From NCBI RefSeq assembly GCF_001027925.1, contig NZ_LECT01000015.1, positions 124,001 through 188,000 of the forward strand: a stretch of DNA of 64,000 nt, written 5' to 3'. Position 1 is the stretch's first letter. Each line of letters opens with the position of its first letter. The notes under the pieces are model-generated. The model worked only from the letters and a program-made list of their open reading frames with translations, was not told the DNA's origin and did not search any database. Positions 1 through 8,162 of the stretch are shown here, piece after piece. This DNA is from Rhodopirellula islandica. Lineage in GTDB: Bacteria > Planctomycetota > Planctomycetia > Pirellulales > Pirellulaceae. The translations under genes and the position numbers were made by a program.

Positions 1-203
1 CGGTAGGGATGCAAGATGGTAGCCGTCGGTAAGCGATAGCGCTACCGACGGACATGCAAACCCCACGCCGCCACTCTCCATCCCGCCGTGGCCATCGACA
101 ACGGCGGGATGGAGAGTGTTTTTAGGAAGCTCGCTTTCCGGGGGTACGCTGCTACGCAGCAACCCCCGGCTACCATCTGACATCCCTACCGGGATGAAGA
201 AAG
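1..203. repeat. Large nested palindromic intergenic element (family R2, full copy)
   Basis: Bases 1-25 and 167-191 are near-perfect inverted copies (GGTAGGGATG..AGATGGTAGCC against its complement). Inside are further hairpins: CTCTCCATCCCGCCGT near 75 pairs with ACGGCGGGATGGAGAG near 104, and CCGGGGGT near 139 pairs with ACCCCCGG near 162. The right half recurs at 4586-4652. No coding signal is seen. It is probably a non-autonomous repeat or structured RNA element; the left end may continue outside the window. Confidence 0.65.
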
Positions 204-261
204 ACAGAAGTCGGAATAGAAACAGACGTTTAAAAGAAGCCATCAACACAAAATTTTGAAC

Positions 262-352
262 AGCCCAGCGTTCGCCCCGGTTTTGCGTGGGAGCAGCGGC
301 GTTTGCCTAGACATTTCAAATGCCGAACGACTCCTGCCTACCTGCTTGAGCG
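262..352. repeat. Dispersed repeat family R1, right-half copy
   Basis: The segment from 267 (CGTTCGCCCCGGTTTTGCGT) to 350 (ACTCCTGCCTACCTGCTT) matches the right part of elements at 9838-9966 and 41014-41140. The left terminal repeat is not visible here, so this is a partial copy. No gene is seen between 1 and 438. Confidence 0.6.
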
Positions 353-378
353 TTTAAACCGTCATGGACCAAACGAAA

Positions 379-412
379 CAAGGCACGGTGATTTTCACCG
401 TGCCTGCTTTCG
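379..412 (-). terminator. Probable intrinsic terminator of the SH3-like protein gene
   Basis: AGGCACGGTG at 381-390 pairs perfectly with CACCGTGCCT at 396-405 around a five-base loop. On the minus strand it lies just downstream of the stop codon at 439, with a T-rich tail (TTGTTTCG). The tail is not a clean T run, so termination strength is uncertain. Confidence 0.55.
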
Positions 413-438
413 TTTTGATTCGGTTGCCACTCGTGTGC

Positions 439-2406
439 TCAGCGAACAATTCGAGCGGCGGAGGTGGCCAACACGTGAGGCGTGTCGATCCCCTTCAGAT
501 ATCCACTTTCGCCCGTCACTCGAATGGTGGCTCCCAAGTGCGAATGCACATCGACACCGGGCGCTGGCGTCAGATAGGCCAACGTTCGGCCGCCACGGTC
601 CGTGATGGCGTACGGGGGACGACTTGGATCGGCGGAGTAAACCTCCACCAGCGTTCCTTCGTGAACCGGCAAGGCAACGGGTGCCGCATGGGGCACTTCA
701 TGGGAAACCGTTGCAATCTCTTGAGGCAGCTGCGGAGACGGAATTGGATTCGTCGCCGCACCTGACAGGCTACCATTGACTCCCGCCGCTGCGGTCGCCA
801 TGGAGGAAATCGGTGTGACTGGCGAAGGAATCGAGAGAACGGGTGTCATCGGCGTGGGAAGCGACATCGTCTGCACGACGGTCTCCCCATCACGTCGTTG
901 AGCAACCACCTGATATTCGCGGCAACGAGTCGCCAAGGCATGCAACTGCAATCGCTCAGCGGCTTCGGCTACCAGTGCCACCTCAGGTGCCGATGCTCCT
1001 CGCGCCATCAGCTTGGAAAACAGAACCGGCAACATGCTCACATCGGCTTGAGCGACATCTCGTTGGACCTGTTCGATTTGAGCCGCTGCGATGGTTCGTA
1101 ACTTTGGAGGCGCCGCAGGAAACGTTGCCGAGACCTGCTGGATTCCCGAAGGCGATGTTTGATCCCATCCCCCACCGGTCATTGCAAGGGCCCCGTTTCC
1201 GTCAACCATCCGGGGACGCGACGTGATCGTCATTCGTGAATCACGCATGCTCGATTCGGCAGGAGGGGTGGATGAAGCGAGCGATGGTAACGCAGCGAGG
1301 TTTGCAGCTGATTGAGAAGCAGTGGGTCCCGGATTGGCAGCAACACCACTGCCAACGACATCACTGCGGACTGGTTCTTCATGACCCACCATGGCGATGG
1401 CTTGCGACATTGAGCCTGCGCCGGCGACCCGGTGATCTTCGATCGGTACCAAATCAGGGATGCGACGACTCGATTGAGTGACAGGTTCCAAGTCAGCCAC
1501 GTCTTTGGAGCCTCCACCGACCAGTGATTCCAAGCCGCGAGCAATCCGATCTGAAAGGCTACGAGGATGATGATCCGCCTTGGCAGCCACTTCTGCGCCA
1601 GGATGAGCCTGTTCTTCACCGCGGCTCAACCGAGCCACACGATCCGCCAATTCACGGCGAGGGTGAGAGCGTTCCAGACTTTCGGTTGGAGATTGAGAGC
1701 CGGTCCTCGATTCCCACTCTTCGTCGGCCACGTCCGCTTCGAATTGCGACATGGCAATGCGCGGTTGCTCCCCGGCTGGTGCGGGTTCGGTGTTGCCATC
1801 AGGAATGAACATGTGCTGGGCCGGCTCCGGTCGTTTCAGACTCGCGACCAACGCTTCCGCCGTGGCAGCCGTTTGGTCCTGGTGAATCCAACGAAACTCG
1901 CCGGAAGGAGGCACAATGCGATACCAGGTTTGCGGTCCATCGGGGCCTTCGCGTTGGCTGCTGCCAACGATGGTGACCTCTTCGCCCTCGCCCAGTTGAA
2001 CCTGCCATCGATAGCGGCGGGCTCGTCCGAGATTGGTTCCAATCCAAGCAACCGTTTTATCTTCGGTGACGGTTGCCGTCCCCAGCACATCCGCCCCGGA
2101 TGATTGCTTTGAGTTGCTTCCTTGTTTCAGTTTGACCGCATCCGCGGCGACCCAACAAAAGCTTTCTTCGACCGGGCGTACGCCCAACCAACCGTCGCTG
2201 GTTTCAACGTAAACTTCGAGTTCTTGCCCGTGCCGAACAGGATCAGTTTTGTAGTATTCGCCCGACGGCCCACAACGAAGATGCGCCTCTGTATCGGACA
2301 CAAACACCAAGTAGGGCTGGTTGACCGTGTTGGCAGAGGTGTCTTGGCCGTCCGCAGAACCGACGAAGGTCGTGAGACAAGCCAGACCGCCCCAGAGGAG
2401 CTTCAT
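439..2406 (-). CDS. Secreted SH3-like domain protein of unknown function
   Basis: The open frame begins at 2466, but the internal ATG at 2406 gives a much better export signal (MKLLWGGLACLTTFVGSADG), so I place the start there. After it come two stretches resembling bacterial SH3 domains: one with EAHLRCGPSGEYYKTDPV and WLGVRPVEESFCWV, the second with the sequence TWYRIVPPSGEFRWIHQDQ. The middle and C-terminal parts are rich in Ala, Pro, Ser and Thr with little predicted structure. The last 60 residues again look globular (LVEVYSADPSRPPYAITDRG, then HSHLGATIRVTGESGYLKG). SH3-like domains in exported bacterial proteins often bind cell-wall or matrix polymers; that role is only inferred. A terminator-like hairpin follows the stop codon. 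Confidence 0.7.
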   Translation of the reverse strand: MKLLWGGLACLTTFVGSADGQDTSANTVNQPYLVFVSDTEAHLRCGPSGEYYKTDPVRHGQELEVYVETSDGWLGVRPVEESFCWVAADAVKLKQGSNSKQSSGADVLGTATVTEDKTVAWIGTNLGRARRYRWQVQLGEGEEVTIVGSSQREGPDGPQTWYRIVPPSGEFRWIHQDQTAATAEALVASLKRPEPAQHMFIPDGNTEPAPAGEQPRIAMSQFEADVADEEWESRTGSQSPTESLERSHPRRELADRVARLSRGEEQAHPGAEVAAKADHHPRSLSDRIARGLESLVGGGSKDVADLEPVTQSSRRIPDLVPIEDHRVAGAGSMSQAIAMVGHEEPVRSDVVGSGVAANPGPTASQSAANLAALPSLASSTPPAESSMRDSRMTITSRPRMVDGNGALAMTGGGWDQTSPSGIQQVSATFPAAPPKLRTIAAAQIEQVQRDVAQADVSMLPVLFSKLMARGASAPEVALVAEAAERLQLHALATRCREYQVVAQRRDGETVVQTMSLPTPMTPVLSIPSPVTPISSMATAAAGVNGSLSGAATNPIPSPQLPQEIATVSHEVPHAAPVALPVHEGTLVEVYSADPSRPPYAITDRGGRTLAYLTPAPGVDVHSHLGATIRVTGESGYLKGIDTPHVLATSAARIVR

Positions 2407-2466
2407 GGCCAGAGACGACAGCGTCCCTTCGTGCGACGGAGAGGTGGCGGTGTGTTCGTTCATCAA

Positions 2467-2765
2467 AACACTGCGTGTGACGCGGAAAACCGGGAGGTAC
2501 CGTCCACAGACCAGCCTGCCGACGGCGATGCACCTGAAACCAGGGCATCACACCGATCGATAGCGAGATTTGGCCTCTCGCGACAAGCCCAATCGCGAGA
2601 CATCAGGCAGAGCCGCCTCCAGCTGCCTTGCCGGTGTGATCTCCCCAATCGATACAGCCTTCTTCACCCCTGGACTCTCTCCAAAGGACTTGCCTCACAC
2701 CCCTCCATGGATTGGTGTTTTTGTGTGCTATGGTTGGATCGGCAGAGCACGTCCTGGGGCAAAAC
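2467..2765. other. Divergent intergenic region
   Basis: This region separates the SH3-like gene (minus) from the histidine kinase gene (plus) and must hold both promoters. I see no repeat, RNA gene or convincing coding frame. Open frames here overlap on several strands without a recognisable protein. Confidence 0.4.
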
Positions 2766-4100
2766 ATGACAACCAAGCAAATCAACGCCCTGAGAATGCG
2801 GCAGATTCTCATCAAGCGTTTTGGCATCGCGATCGGCATCATTTTCGCGACGATCATCCTCGCATTCATCTGCGAATCCGAACAAATTCGGAAAGCGGAC
2901 GAAGATGCGTTCCTGGTCAACGTCAGCGGTCGACAACGGATGCTGTCTCAACGCATTGCACTGGCGTCTCGCGCCCTGCTGCTTTCAGATTCCCCTCGAT
3001 TTGAGGCAAGCTGCCGAACGGAACTGAGCGATTCGATTCAATTGATGCGGCAGTCGCATGAGTTCCTGCTCCAAGATGTCCAGACCTCGCCCGGACGCAA
3101 TGCGATTTACCTGGGCGAAGGTCGACTCGACTCCCAAATAAAAGACTACCTTCGCAGCGCTGAAGAAGCACTTGCAACGAGCAATCGAAACGTCACGGAT
3201 CACCTGGCTCGCGTCGCCTTCGATGGCCCAATGCTGGGCTTGCTGGATCAAGTGGTCACGGAGCACCAGTCCGATGCAGAGAACCGGATCCAGGCGTTTG
3301 GAACCTACAAGGCAGTCCTCACCCTGATTTCATTGGGCACCCTGTTCGCCTTGGTTTGGTTCGTATTCCAACCCACCGTCGCACTGGTCACCCACAACCT
3401 GGAATACCTCGAAAAATCAAACGCGGAACTGATCGAGTTCACCTACCGAATGTCGCACGACCTTCGTTCGCCAGTGGTGTCATCACGCTGCCTTTCGCAA
3501 CTCGCGATCAAGCTGCTCGACGAAGATGATCCGCAAGAGGCCAAGGAAGCCATGCGCCGAGCTGAAACTTCGTTGACGAAACTGTCCCACACGATTCAAG
3601 ATATCGTTAGCCTGGTCAAACAAAGCATGACAGACCCTCTCGTTGAGACCGTTCCCCTCCGCTCCATCATCGAAGAGGCGGTGCAACACAGCCGTGATTT
3701 GCCCGGTGGTGACGTGATTGACTTTCAAGTCATTTGCGATGAACAGCTTCAAGTGCAAACCAAACGGGTGCCCCTGAAACAATCGATCGAGAACCTGGTT
3801 AGCAATGCCGTCAAATATCGAGACATCAACAAACAGACCTCCCGAATCACGATTGAAGTGATAACCGCCAAGAATGATTTTGAATTGTCGATTTGCGACA
3901 ACGGCCTGGGAATTGATCCCAAATTCAACGACCAGATTTTCGGGATGTTCAAACGCTTTCACCCCCACGTCTCATCTGGAAGCGGACTGGGCTTGTATCT
4001 GGTGTCTAAAAACGTCGATTCGATCGACGGATCGGTCGGTTACCGTCCAACAACAGACGGATCCCGATTCACAATCCATTTCCCCAGCCTGGGAGCCTGA
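2766..4100 (+). CDS. Membrane sensor histidine kinase with PilJ-type sensor
   Basis: I use the ATG at 2766 (MTTKQINALRMRQILIKRFG), because the upstream frame from 2712 does not resemble a protein start. Transmembrane segment 1 (GIAIGIIFATIILAFI) is followed by a periplasmic domain with a type IV pili/PilJ-like signature, NVSGRQRMLSQRIALASRAL. Transmembrane segment 2 is LTLISLGTLFALVWFVF. The kinase core has the H box (YRMSHDLRSPV, phospho-accepting His), N box (ENLVSNAVKYRD), G1 box (ICDNGLGID), F box (MFKRF) and G2 box (GSGLGLYLV). All catalytic boxes are intact. The response regulator begins three bases downstream, so the pair is almost certainly co-transcribed. The signal sensed is unknown; small anions are sensed by some relatives with this type of sensor. 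Confidence 0.88.
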   Translation: MTTKQINALRMRQILIKRFGIAIGIIFATIILAFICESEQIRKADEDAFLVNVSGRQRMLSQRIALASRALLLSDSPRFEASCRTELSDSIQLMRQSHEFLLQDVQTSPGRNAIYLGEGRLDSQIKDYLRSAEEALATSNRNVTDHLARVAFDGPMLGLLDQVVTEHQSDAENRIQAFGTYKAVLTLISLGTLFALVWFVFQPTVALVTHNLEYLEKSNAELIEFTYRMSHDLRSPVVSSRCLSQLAIKLLDEDDPQEAKEAMRRAETSLTKLSHTIQDIVSLVKQSMTDPLVETVPLRSIIEEAVQHSRDLPGGDVIDFQVICDEQLQVQTKRVPLKQSIENLVSNAVKYRDINKQTSRITIEVITAKNDFELSICDNGLGIDPKFNDQIFGMFKRFHPHVSSGSGLGLYLVSKNVDSIDGSVGYRPTTDGSRFTIHFPSLGA

Positions 4101-4103
4101 TCA

Positions 4104-4535
4104 GTGCGAATCCTCCTCATCGAAGACGATGAAGCGTTCCACTACCTCTGCCAGATGGCCTTCAAACGCGCCGGGGAAGCCGTCGATCTCACCACCGCCT
4201 TCGATGGTTTGGAGGCATTGGCAATCCTGCGAGACGGTGAGACGAAACCAGATGTGATTCTGGTTGACATCAACATGCCCCGGATGAACGGTCACGAATT
4301 CTTGCAGGAGTATTCCCAAACGGACCCCGGCAACCTGCCGGTCGTTGCGATGCTCACAAGCTCAGAAGATCCACGTGACCGTGACCCAGCCATGCGGTAC
4401 CCGTTTGTAAAGGACTACCTCGTCAAGCCGCTCACCGGGGATCATATCCAGCACATCAAACAAATTCACGAAGCCGTCCGAGCCTCCACGGTTCAGGTCC
4501 TGGGAGAAGGACGCCTCGAAGAACGTCAGTCATAA
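4104..4535 (+). CDS. Single-domain response regulator
   Basis: This is a stand-alone receiver domain of 143 residues starting at GTG, three bases after the kinase stop codon. The acidic pair (LLIEDDEAF), the phospho-accepting Asp in VILVDINMPRMNG, the conserved Thr/Ser (AMLTSSEDPRD) and the Lys (YLVKPLTGD) are all present. There is no DNA-binding output domain. The SEDxRD..YxVKP arrangement resembles Rcp1-type regulators that work with phytochrome-like or PilJ-type kinases. It probably passes the signal through protein contacts or a phosphorelay rather than by binding DNA. Confidence 0.88.
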   Translation: MRILLIEDDEAFHYLCQMAFKRAGEAVDLTTAFDGLEALAILRDGETKPDVILVDINMPRMNGHEFLQEYSQTDPGNLPVVAMLTSSEDPRDRDPAMRYPFVKDYLVKPLTGDHIQHIKQIHEAVRASTVQVLGEGRLEERQS

Positions 4536-4585
4536 AATCGACGTCCCTCGGCCACGGCGGGAAGCGGAGTGTTTGGGGTGCCCTC

Positions 4586-4652
4586 GTTTTCCGGTGGTCT
4601 GCTGCGTTGCAGCGACCACCGGCTACCGTCTGAAATCCCTACCGGGATGAAA
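4586..4652. repeat. Repeat family R2, half copy
   Basis: A hairpin (CCGGTGGTC near 4599 with GACCACCGG near 4614) is followed by GGCTACCGTCTGAAATCCCT and ACCGGGATGA. This closely matches 138-203. It lies between the response regulator and manC, where no gene is seen. Confidence 0.6.
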
Positions 4653-4655
4653 ACA

Positions 4656-4690
4656 GATCGAAGCCGAAAGACTCCTGTCGATCTGTTGAG
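4656..4690. repeat. Repeat family R1, terminal fragment
   Basis: AGCCGAAAGACTCCTGTCGA followed by TCTGTTGAG matches the right terminus of the R1 elements (compare 9938-9966). Only the terminus is present. Confidence 0.45.
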
Positions 4691-4722
4691 GAACCATTCG
4701 GAAACAACTTCGGGATTCAAAA

Positions 4723-4781
4723 GTAGCGGAAGGGCGCGAGCCCTCCGGTGACACACCGTGCGGCTCACGCCGCTCCGCTAC
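4723..4781. repeat. Palindromic repeat family R3, copy 1
   Basis: The unit starts GTAGCGGAAGGGCGCGAGCC and ends GCTCACGCCGCTCCGCTAC, so its ends are inverted copies (GTAGCGG/CCGCTAC). A related unit in the opposite orientation is at 59161-59219. It sits 27 bases from the stop codon of manC and could act as a transcription end signal. Confidence 0.6.
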
Positions 4782-4807
4782 AGCCGAACTTGATTCCGAA
4801 CGATTCC

Positions 4808-5878
4808 TTAGGTGAGCTCTTCCGCCCCGCCATTCTGCAAGGCAGCGACGATTTCTCGGACGCGTTCTTCCGAAGATTTGGGAGCCACCAGGGTCGCATC
4901 GGGAGTCTGCACCACAATCAGATCGTGCACATCAATGGTGGCAATCGTGTGGCCGGGCGTCCCATGGATGATGCAACCGGTCGAGTCCACGCTCACATGC
5001 GTTCCCACCACTGCGTTGCCGAATTCATCCGCCGGATGCAAGCGAGAAACCGCTTGCCAGCTTCCCACATCGTCCCAATCAAACGGGGCCTCGATGACCA
5101 CGACTGGCGAGTGCCGTTCCATCACCGCGTAGTCGATCGATTTGCCTTCGATCGCCGCGAATTCTTTCTGCAGCACCTCGTCGTAGTTGTCGGTGCCGAT
5201 GGCCTTGGAAATCGTCTCGATGTGCGAGTACATTTCGGGCTCGTGCTGCTTGAGCGCATCCAAAATCGTCTGAGCTCGCCAGAGGAAGATTCCGCTGTTC
5301 CAAGAAAAAGTGCCTTCGGCCAGATACTGTTTCGCCGTCTCCGCATCCGGCTTTTCGCGAAATGTCTTGACCTGACAAGCTTCGTGGCCGTCGATCACTT
5401 CGCCGCGTTGGATGTAGCCAAACGACTCCGCGGGATAAGACGGCTTGATCCCAAAGGTCACAATCGCATCGGGATGCTCGGCCAAGATCGCCTCGCCACG
5501 ACGCACGCCTTCGGCGAACTTGTCGTGTTGCAAAATCACATGGTCCGAGGGGCAGACCAGCATGACTGCGTCAGGGTCCTCGTGAGCCACCAGGGCAGCT
5601 GCCAGTCCAACACACGGTGCGGTGTCACGTCGACATGGCTCGCCCACGATCGTTTCGCGGCGAAGCTCGGGCAGTTGTTCCGCAATCGGCTCCACCAACG
5701 CGACCGAAGTCAACACATGCGTTCGCTCCGCCGGAATCACCGAACTGAGCCGATCCCGCGTGGCTTGGATCATCGTGCGATCGCCCGCCAATGAAAGCAG
5801 TTGTTTTGGTTTGGCCTTGCGAGAAGCAGGCCAAAAACGAGTTCCGCTGCCACCTGCCATGATGATCGCGTGAAGCAT
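4808..5878 (-). CDS. manC: Mannose-1-phosphate guanylyltransferase
   Basis: The enzyme makes GDP-mannose from mannose 1-phosphate and GTP, feeding exopolysaccharide, glycoprotein and GDP-sugar synthesis in the cytoplasm. The nucleotidyltransferase signature is at the N-terminus (MAGGSGTRFWPASRKAKPKQ), followed by VCPSDHVI, FGIKPSYPAESFGYI, TFREKP, and SWNSGIFLW, all typical of the GDP-mannose pyrophosphorylase family. At 356 residues it is a single-domain version without the phosphomannose isomerase domain found in bifunctional AlgA/ManC proteins. It stands alone on the minus strand. Palindromic repeats lie just beyond its 3' end. The symbol follows family usage; it could equally be called manC-like. 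Confidence 0.93.
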   Translation of the reverse strand: MLHAIIMAGGSGTRFWPASRKAKPKQLLSLAGDRTMIQATRDRLSSVIPAERTHVLTSVALVEPIAEQLPELRRETIVGEPCRRDTAPCVGLAAALVAHEDPDAVMLVCPSDHVILQHDKFAEGVRRGEAILAEHPDAIVTFGIKPSYPAESFGYIQRGEVIDGHEACQVKTFREKPDAETAKQYLAEGTFSWNSGIFLWRAQTILDALKQHEPEMYSHIETISKAIGTDNYDEVLQKEFAAIEGKSIDYAVMERHSPVVVIEAPFDWDDVGSWQAVSRLHPADEFGNAVVGTHVSVDSTGCIIHGTPGHTIATIDVHDLIVVQTPDATLVAPKSSEERVREIVAALQNGGAEELT

Positions 5879-6027
5879 GATCGAGTTCCGTGTTGAAGTC
5901 CAAGGTGTAAGTCATCCAGCGAACTGGCCGTCGCTCGCCCGTTTTACCTGATTCGCTGCTTCGACAGCAGCCTCCTGCCACTTCCCACCGGTTTCTTCTC
6001 GCAATTTTGGCATGAATCCCATTTGAA

Positions 6028-6235
6028 TCATGCCCAATCCGGACAGTCACTTCCATCGCAAACGCATTGAAGCGAATTCACCGAGCCTTCCAAAGCACAA
6101 CGGGAGCAGGACTTCTCGGAGAGAGCATCCAAAGCCCCCAAAACGTACGGATGTTGCAGAGCGAAATCCATTTCGATTTCCTCGGGCTCGATCCCATGCT
6201 CACAACTCATTTCTGCAAGACGGCGTGGCTCATTG
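6028..6235 (-). pseudogene. Duplicated C-terminal tail of a sulfotransferase-like gene
   Basis: About 190 bases here closely match 11090-11276, the 3' end of the intact sulfotransferase gene; by eye roughly nine in ten bases agree, with one six-base deletion. The frame still reads MSCEHGIEPEEIEMDFAL, HPYVLGALDALS and the Cys-rich end, but the sulfotransferase domain is absent. A small change near the end replaces the stop codon, adding GSDCPDWA. Just upstream on the minus strand it joins an RHS-derived fragment in another frame. It is best read as a partial gene duplication rather than a working 60-residue gene. Confidence 0.75.
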
Positions 6236-6440
6236 TTTCCGTGGTGGCGAGAACATCAACGACATTGATCTGATGATGCTGCAAGGGCACGACTTTCTGC
6301 CAGCGGTCCAGGCCATCGCAAGGGTACAACCAGTCGTGTTGGCGGTTGGGATCCGACGGGTTCTCACGCCAGGTTCGGTTGCTGGCACGGTCGCCGCCGT
6401 ACCCGATTCGCGAAAGGTGCGAGCTGGCTGAGACGTCTCG
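6236..6440 (-). pseudogene. RHS/YD-repeat protein fragment 1
   Basis: On the minus strand one frame reads RIGYGGDRASNRTWREN, then HDWLYPCDGLDRWQKV and LQHHQINVVDVLATTE. This is the typical planctomycete RHS/YD repeat pattern (YGYDRASNR..YAYDGLDR). The fragment has no start, is truncated on both sides and runs into the sulfotransferase-tail duplication. RHS proteins are large secreted or surface proteins that often carry a toxin at the C-terminus; only this piece is left here. Confidence 0.7.
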
Positions 6441-6507
6441 CCAACGAAACTCGGCAGCCTCTCGGCTACCGCTTGCCCCTCATTCCCTGTGCACCTACTG
6501 GTTATTC

Positions 6508-6520
6508 GGTGTCCGACACC
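6508..6520. repeat. GGTGTCCGACACC palindrome
   Basis: This is one of four copies of a 13-base palindrome, found only in the RHS remnant zone of this window. The others are at 9479, 9787 and 9812. It is preceded by ATTC and followed by TTT, as are the other copies when oriented the same way. Confidence 0.6.
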
Positions 6521-6602
6521 TTTGATCGCGTCCATTCAGTACCACCAGAATTCCTCGTGCCAAACCCCTGTCTTCCTCAATAGCTACACCTTCCAGTAGC
6601 CC

Positions 6603-7574
6603 TCAATCTGCATTGCCCTTTGGAAACCCAGCATGGATCCATTCTGCAACCGATTCAATTGTCTTGAATTGCTCTAGAGATGTCTGGGGCTCTTCCAGAT
6701 CCCCACCAACAGAATCCCAGTGGAAATCCGTGTCTGTGAGTTCCACGTACTCCTCCAATTCTCCCGACTCCGGAGCCCGTGCTTTTTGCTTGTTCTGATA
6801 TCTGATTGTCAACGGAACCTGGACTCCTTCAAAGTCCCTCCAAGTGTAGACTTCCTCCTCTTTTAGCACCCGCTTTTTCAAGTTGGTATCGAAGTAAAAG
6901 ACTCTGTGTCTTTGCGGAACGATGTTTTTGATGTCGAATATCCAGGCGTGTGCTAGCGTCTCCTGGCCATTACGTACGACAACACGAGTAACTGTTGCCG
7001 TATCGTCACCACTGAGTTTTGCTTCAAATCCGTCCTCCGCTATGGTCTGCTTTATCCAAGCAGTATGATTCGATCTATGCAGGGAGCTGGAATCTGGAAA
7101 GCCAACCACCCCCAAGGAATGGAAAGTCGGCATCCCTACTGATCGACTGAATGGAATATTGGGAGGCAGATCCAGTCGTCGCTTCCCAACGCCATCAATG
7201 ACAATGGCTTCTCCACGCCCGCCAACTTGCAAGACATGTGTTGACTTAGACGCTTCCATCTTGCCATCCGCACCAATCACATCTGCAACTACGATTCGCC
7301 CCAGAAGCGCGCGTCCGAGGTTAGCGTCACGCACACATCGGACCAACTCATTGCGAACCTGTACGCGACCTGGGGGCATGACAGAATATTCGAGCGAGAA
7401 AGCTACCGAGTATGACTTGATTGACTGGTTATTCACGATCAGTCCCTCAAGCAGCGAAGCAGCAAACTCCCCTGCATCACCATCAGAAAAAACCGGAGGA
7501 TCAGCATGCAAGTGCGTTCTTTGTGCCCCTACGACAGTCAGCAGAACGAGCATGCAGAGTAAGAGATGCTTCAC
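6603..7574 (-). CDS. Secreted protein of unknown function
   Basis: The gene starts at GTG and encodes 323 residues. The N-terminus is a clear signal peptide (KHLLLCMLVLLTVVGAQ). The body contains no motif I recognise; it is a mixed alpha/beta pattern with long strands such as LAHAWIFDIKNIVPQRHRVF followed by YFDTNLKKRVLKEEEVYTW. That layout (strand pairs around a hydrophobic core, exported) recalls LolA/LolB-like lipoprotein carriers and the frameshifted protein at 10026-11025, but I cannot prove relationship. It lies in a stretch that looks less GC-rich than the flanking genes, between RHS fragments, and is transcribed in the same direction as the two genes at 7698-9289. The gap from the next gene is 123 bases. 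Confidence 0.6.
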   Translation of the reverse strand: MKHLLLCMLVLLTVVGAQRTHLHADPPVFSDGDAGEFAASLLEGLIVNNQSIKSYSVAFSLEYSVMPPGRVQVRNELVRCVRDANLGRALLGRIVVADVIGADGKMEASKSTHVLQVGGRGEAIVIDGVGKRRLDLPPNIPFSRSVGMPTFHSLGVVGFPDSSSLHRSNHTAWIKQTIAEDGFEAKLSGDDTATVTRVVVRNGQETLAHAWIFDIKNIVPQRHRVFYFDTNLKKRVLKEEEVYTWRDFEGVQVPLTIRYQNKQKARAPESGELEEYVELTDTDFHWDSVGGDLEEPQTSLEQFKTIESVAEWIHAGFPKGNAD

Positions 7575-7697
7575 TGGTAAACCTTTTCACTACGACGGGA
7601 ATTGCAAGGAGGGGTCACAGTGTCCTCTATGACCCAAGATCGAATCCCAGGTCATCCAAAGGACTTGGCGTTTTCTCATTCAGAGAATCCCCAACGC

Positions 7698-8162
7698 TCA
7701 CCACATTTCTTCACAAAACTCATCCCCTTGAATATCCACCAGCTTTGACATGCTGTATGTGATGAAGATGTTGTTCCCATCGTCGATGTAGCTAATGTCC
7801 GCATGACAATTATTGGCGGTATGACTTGCCTTGCATTTGTCGCAATCAATGGAATAGTGACATGAAACATGCTGATTGTTCGTAGTGAACGTTTCGTACA
7901 AACAGTCATCAACAAAAGGGTCGAACTCCGCTTCCGAAACGGTTTCTTCGAAATACTCCATCGTAGGCCCCTCCTCCACGGTATCATCAGGACAGGCATT
8001 GTTCTCGCATGGCGTGTATCCACAGGCCACGTAGTCATTACCTGGTATTTCCCAACATCCTAGCGATGCAATTCCGTAACACGGGACTTCCGCCGATACG
8101 AACGACGAAGTCGCCAACGCGATCACAGCCAAAAACACAAGTCCACAATTTACAGCCATCAC
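7698..8162 (-). CDS. Small Cys-rich secreted protein of unknown function
   Basis: The frame can start at GTG 8162 or at the adjacent ATG 8159. GGGAGG lies just upstream, and the ATG shares a base with the TGA stop of the DUF1573 gene, indicating translational coupling. A signal peptide (CGLVFLAVIALATSSFVSA) precedes about 130 acidic residues with around a dozen cysteines (CYGIASLGCWE, ACGYTPCENNACPDD, CHYSIDCDKC, NNCHAD). The many cysteines suggest disulfide bonds outside the cytoplasm, or metal binding. No family is recognised. Coupling to a DUF1573 protein suggests the two work together. Confidence 0.6.
   Translation of the reverse strand: MMAVNCGLVFLAVIALATSSFVSAEVPCYGIASLGCWEIPGNDYVACGYTPCENNACPDDTVEEGPTMEYFEETVSEAEFDPFVDDCLYETFTTNNQHVSCHYSIDCDKCKASHTANNCHADISYIDDGNNIFITYSMSKLVDIQGDEFCEEMW

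Noticed and set aside
4748..5794. 348-codon plus-strand frame opposite manC
   Set aside because: Antisense to a gene with clear catalytic motifs; composition is rich in His and Arg, as is typical of shadows in this GC range.
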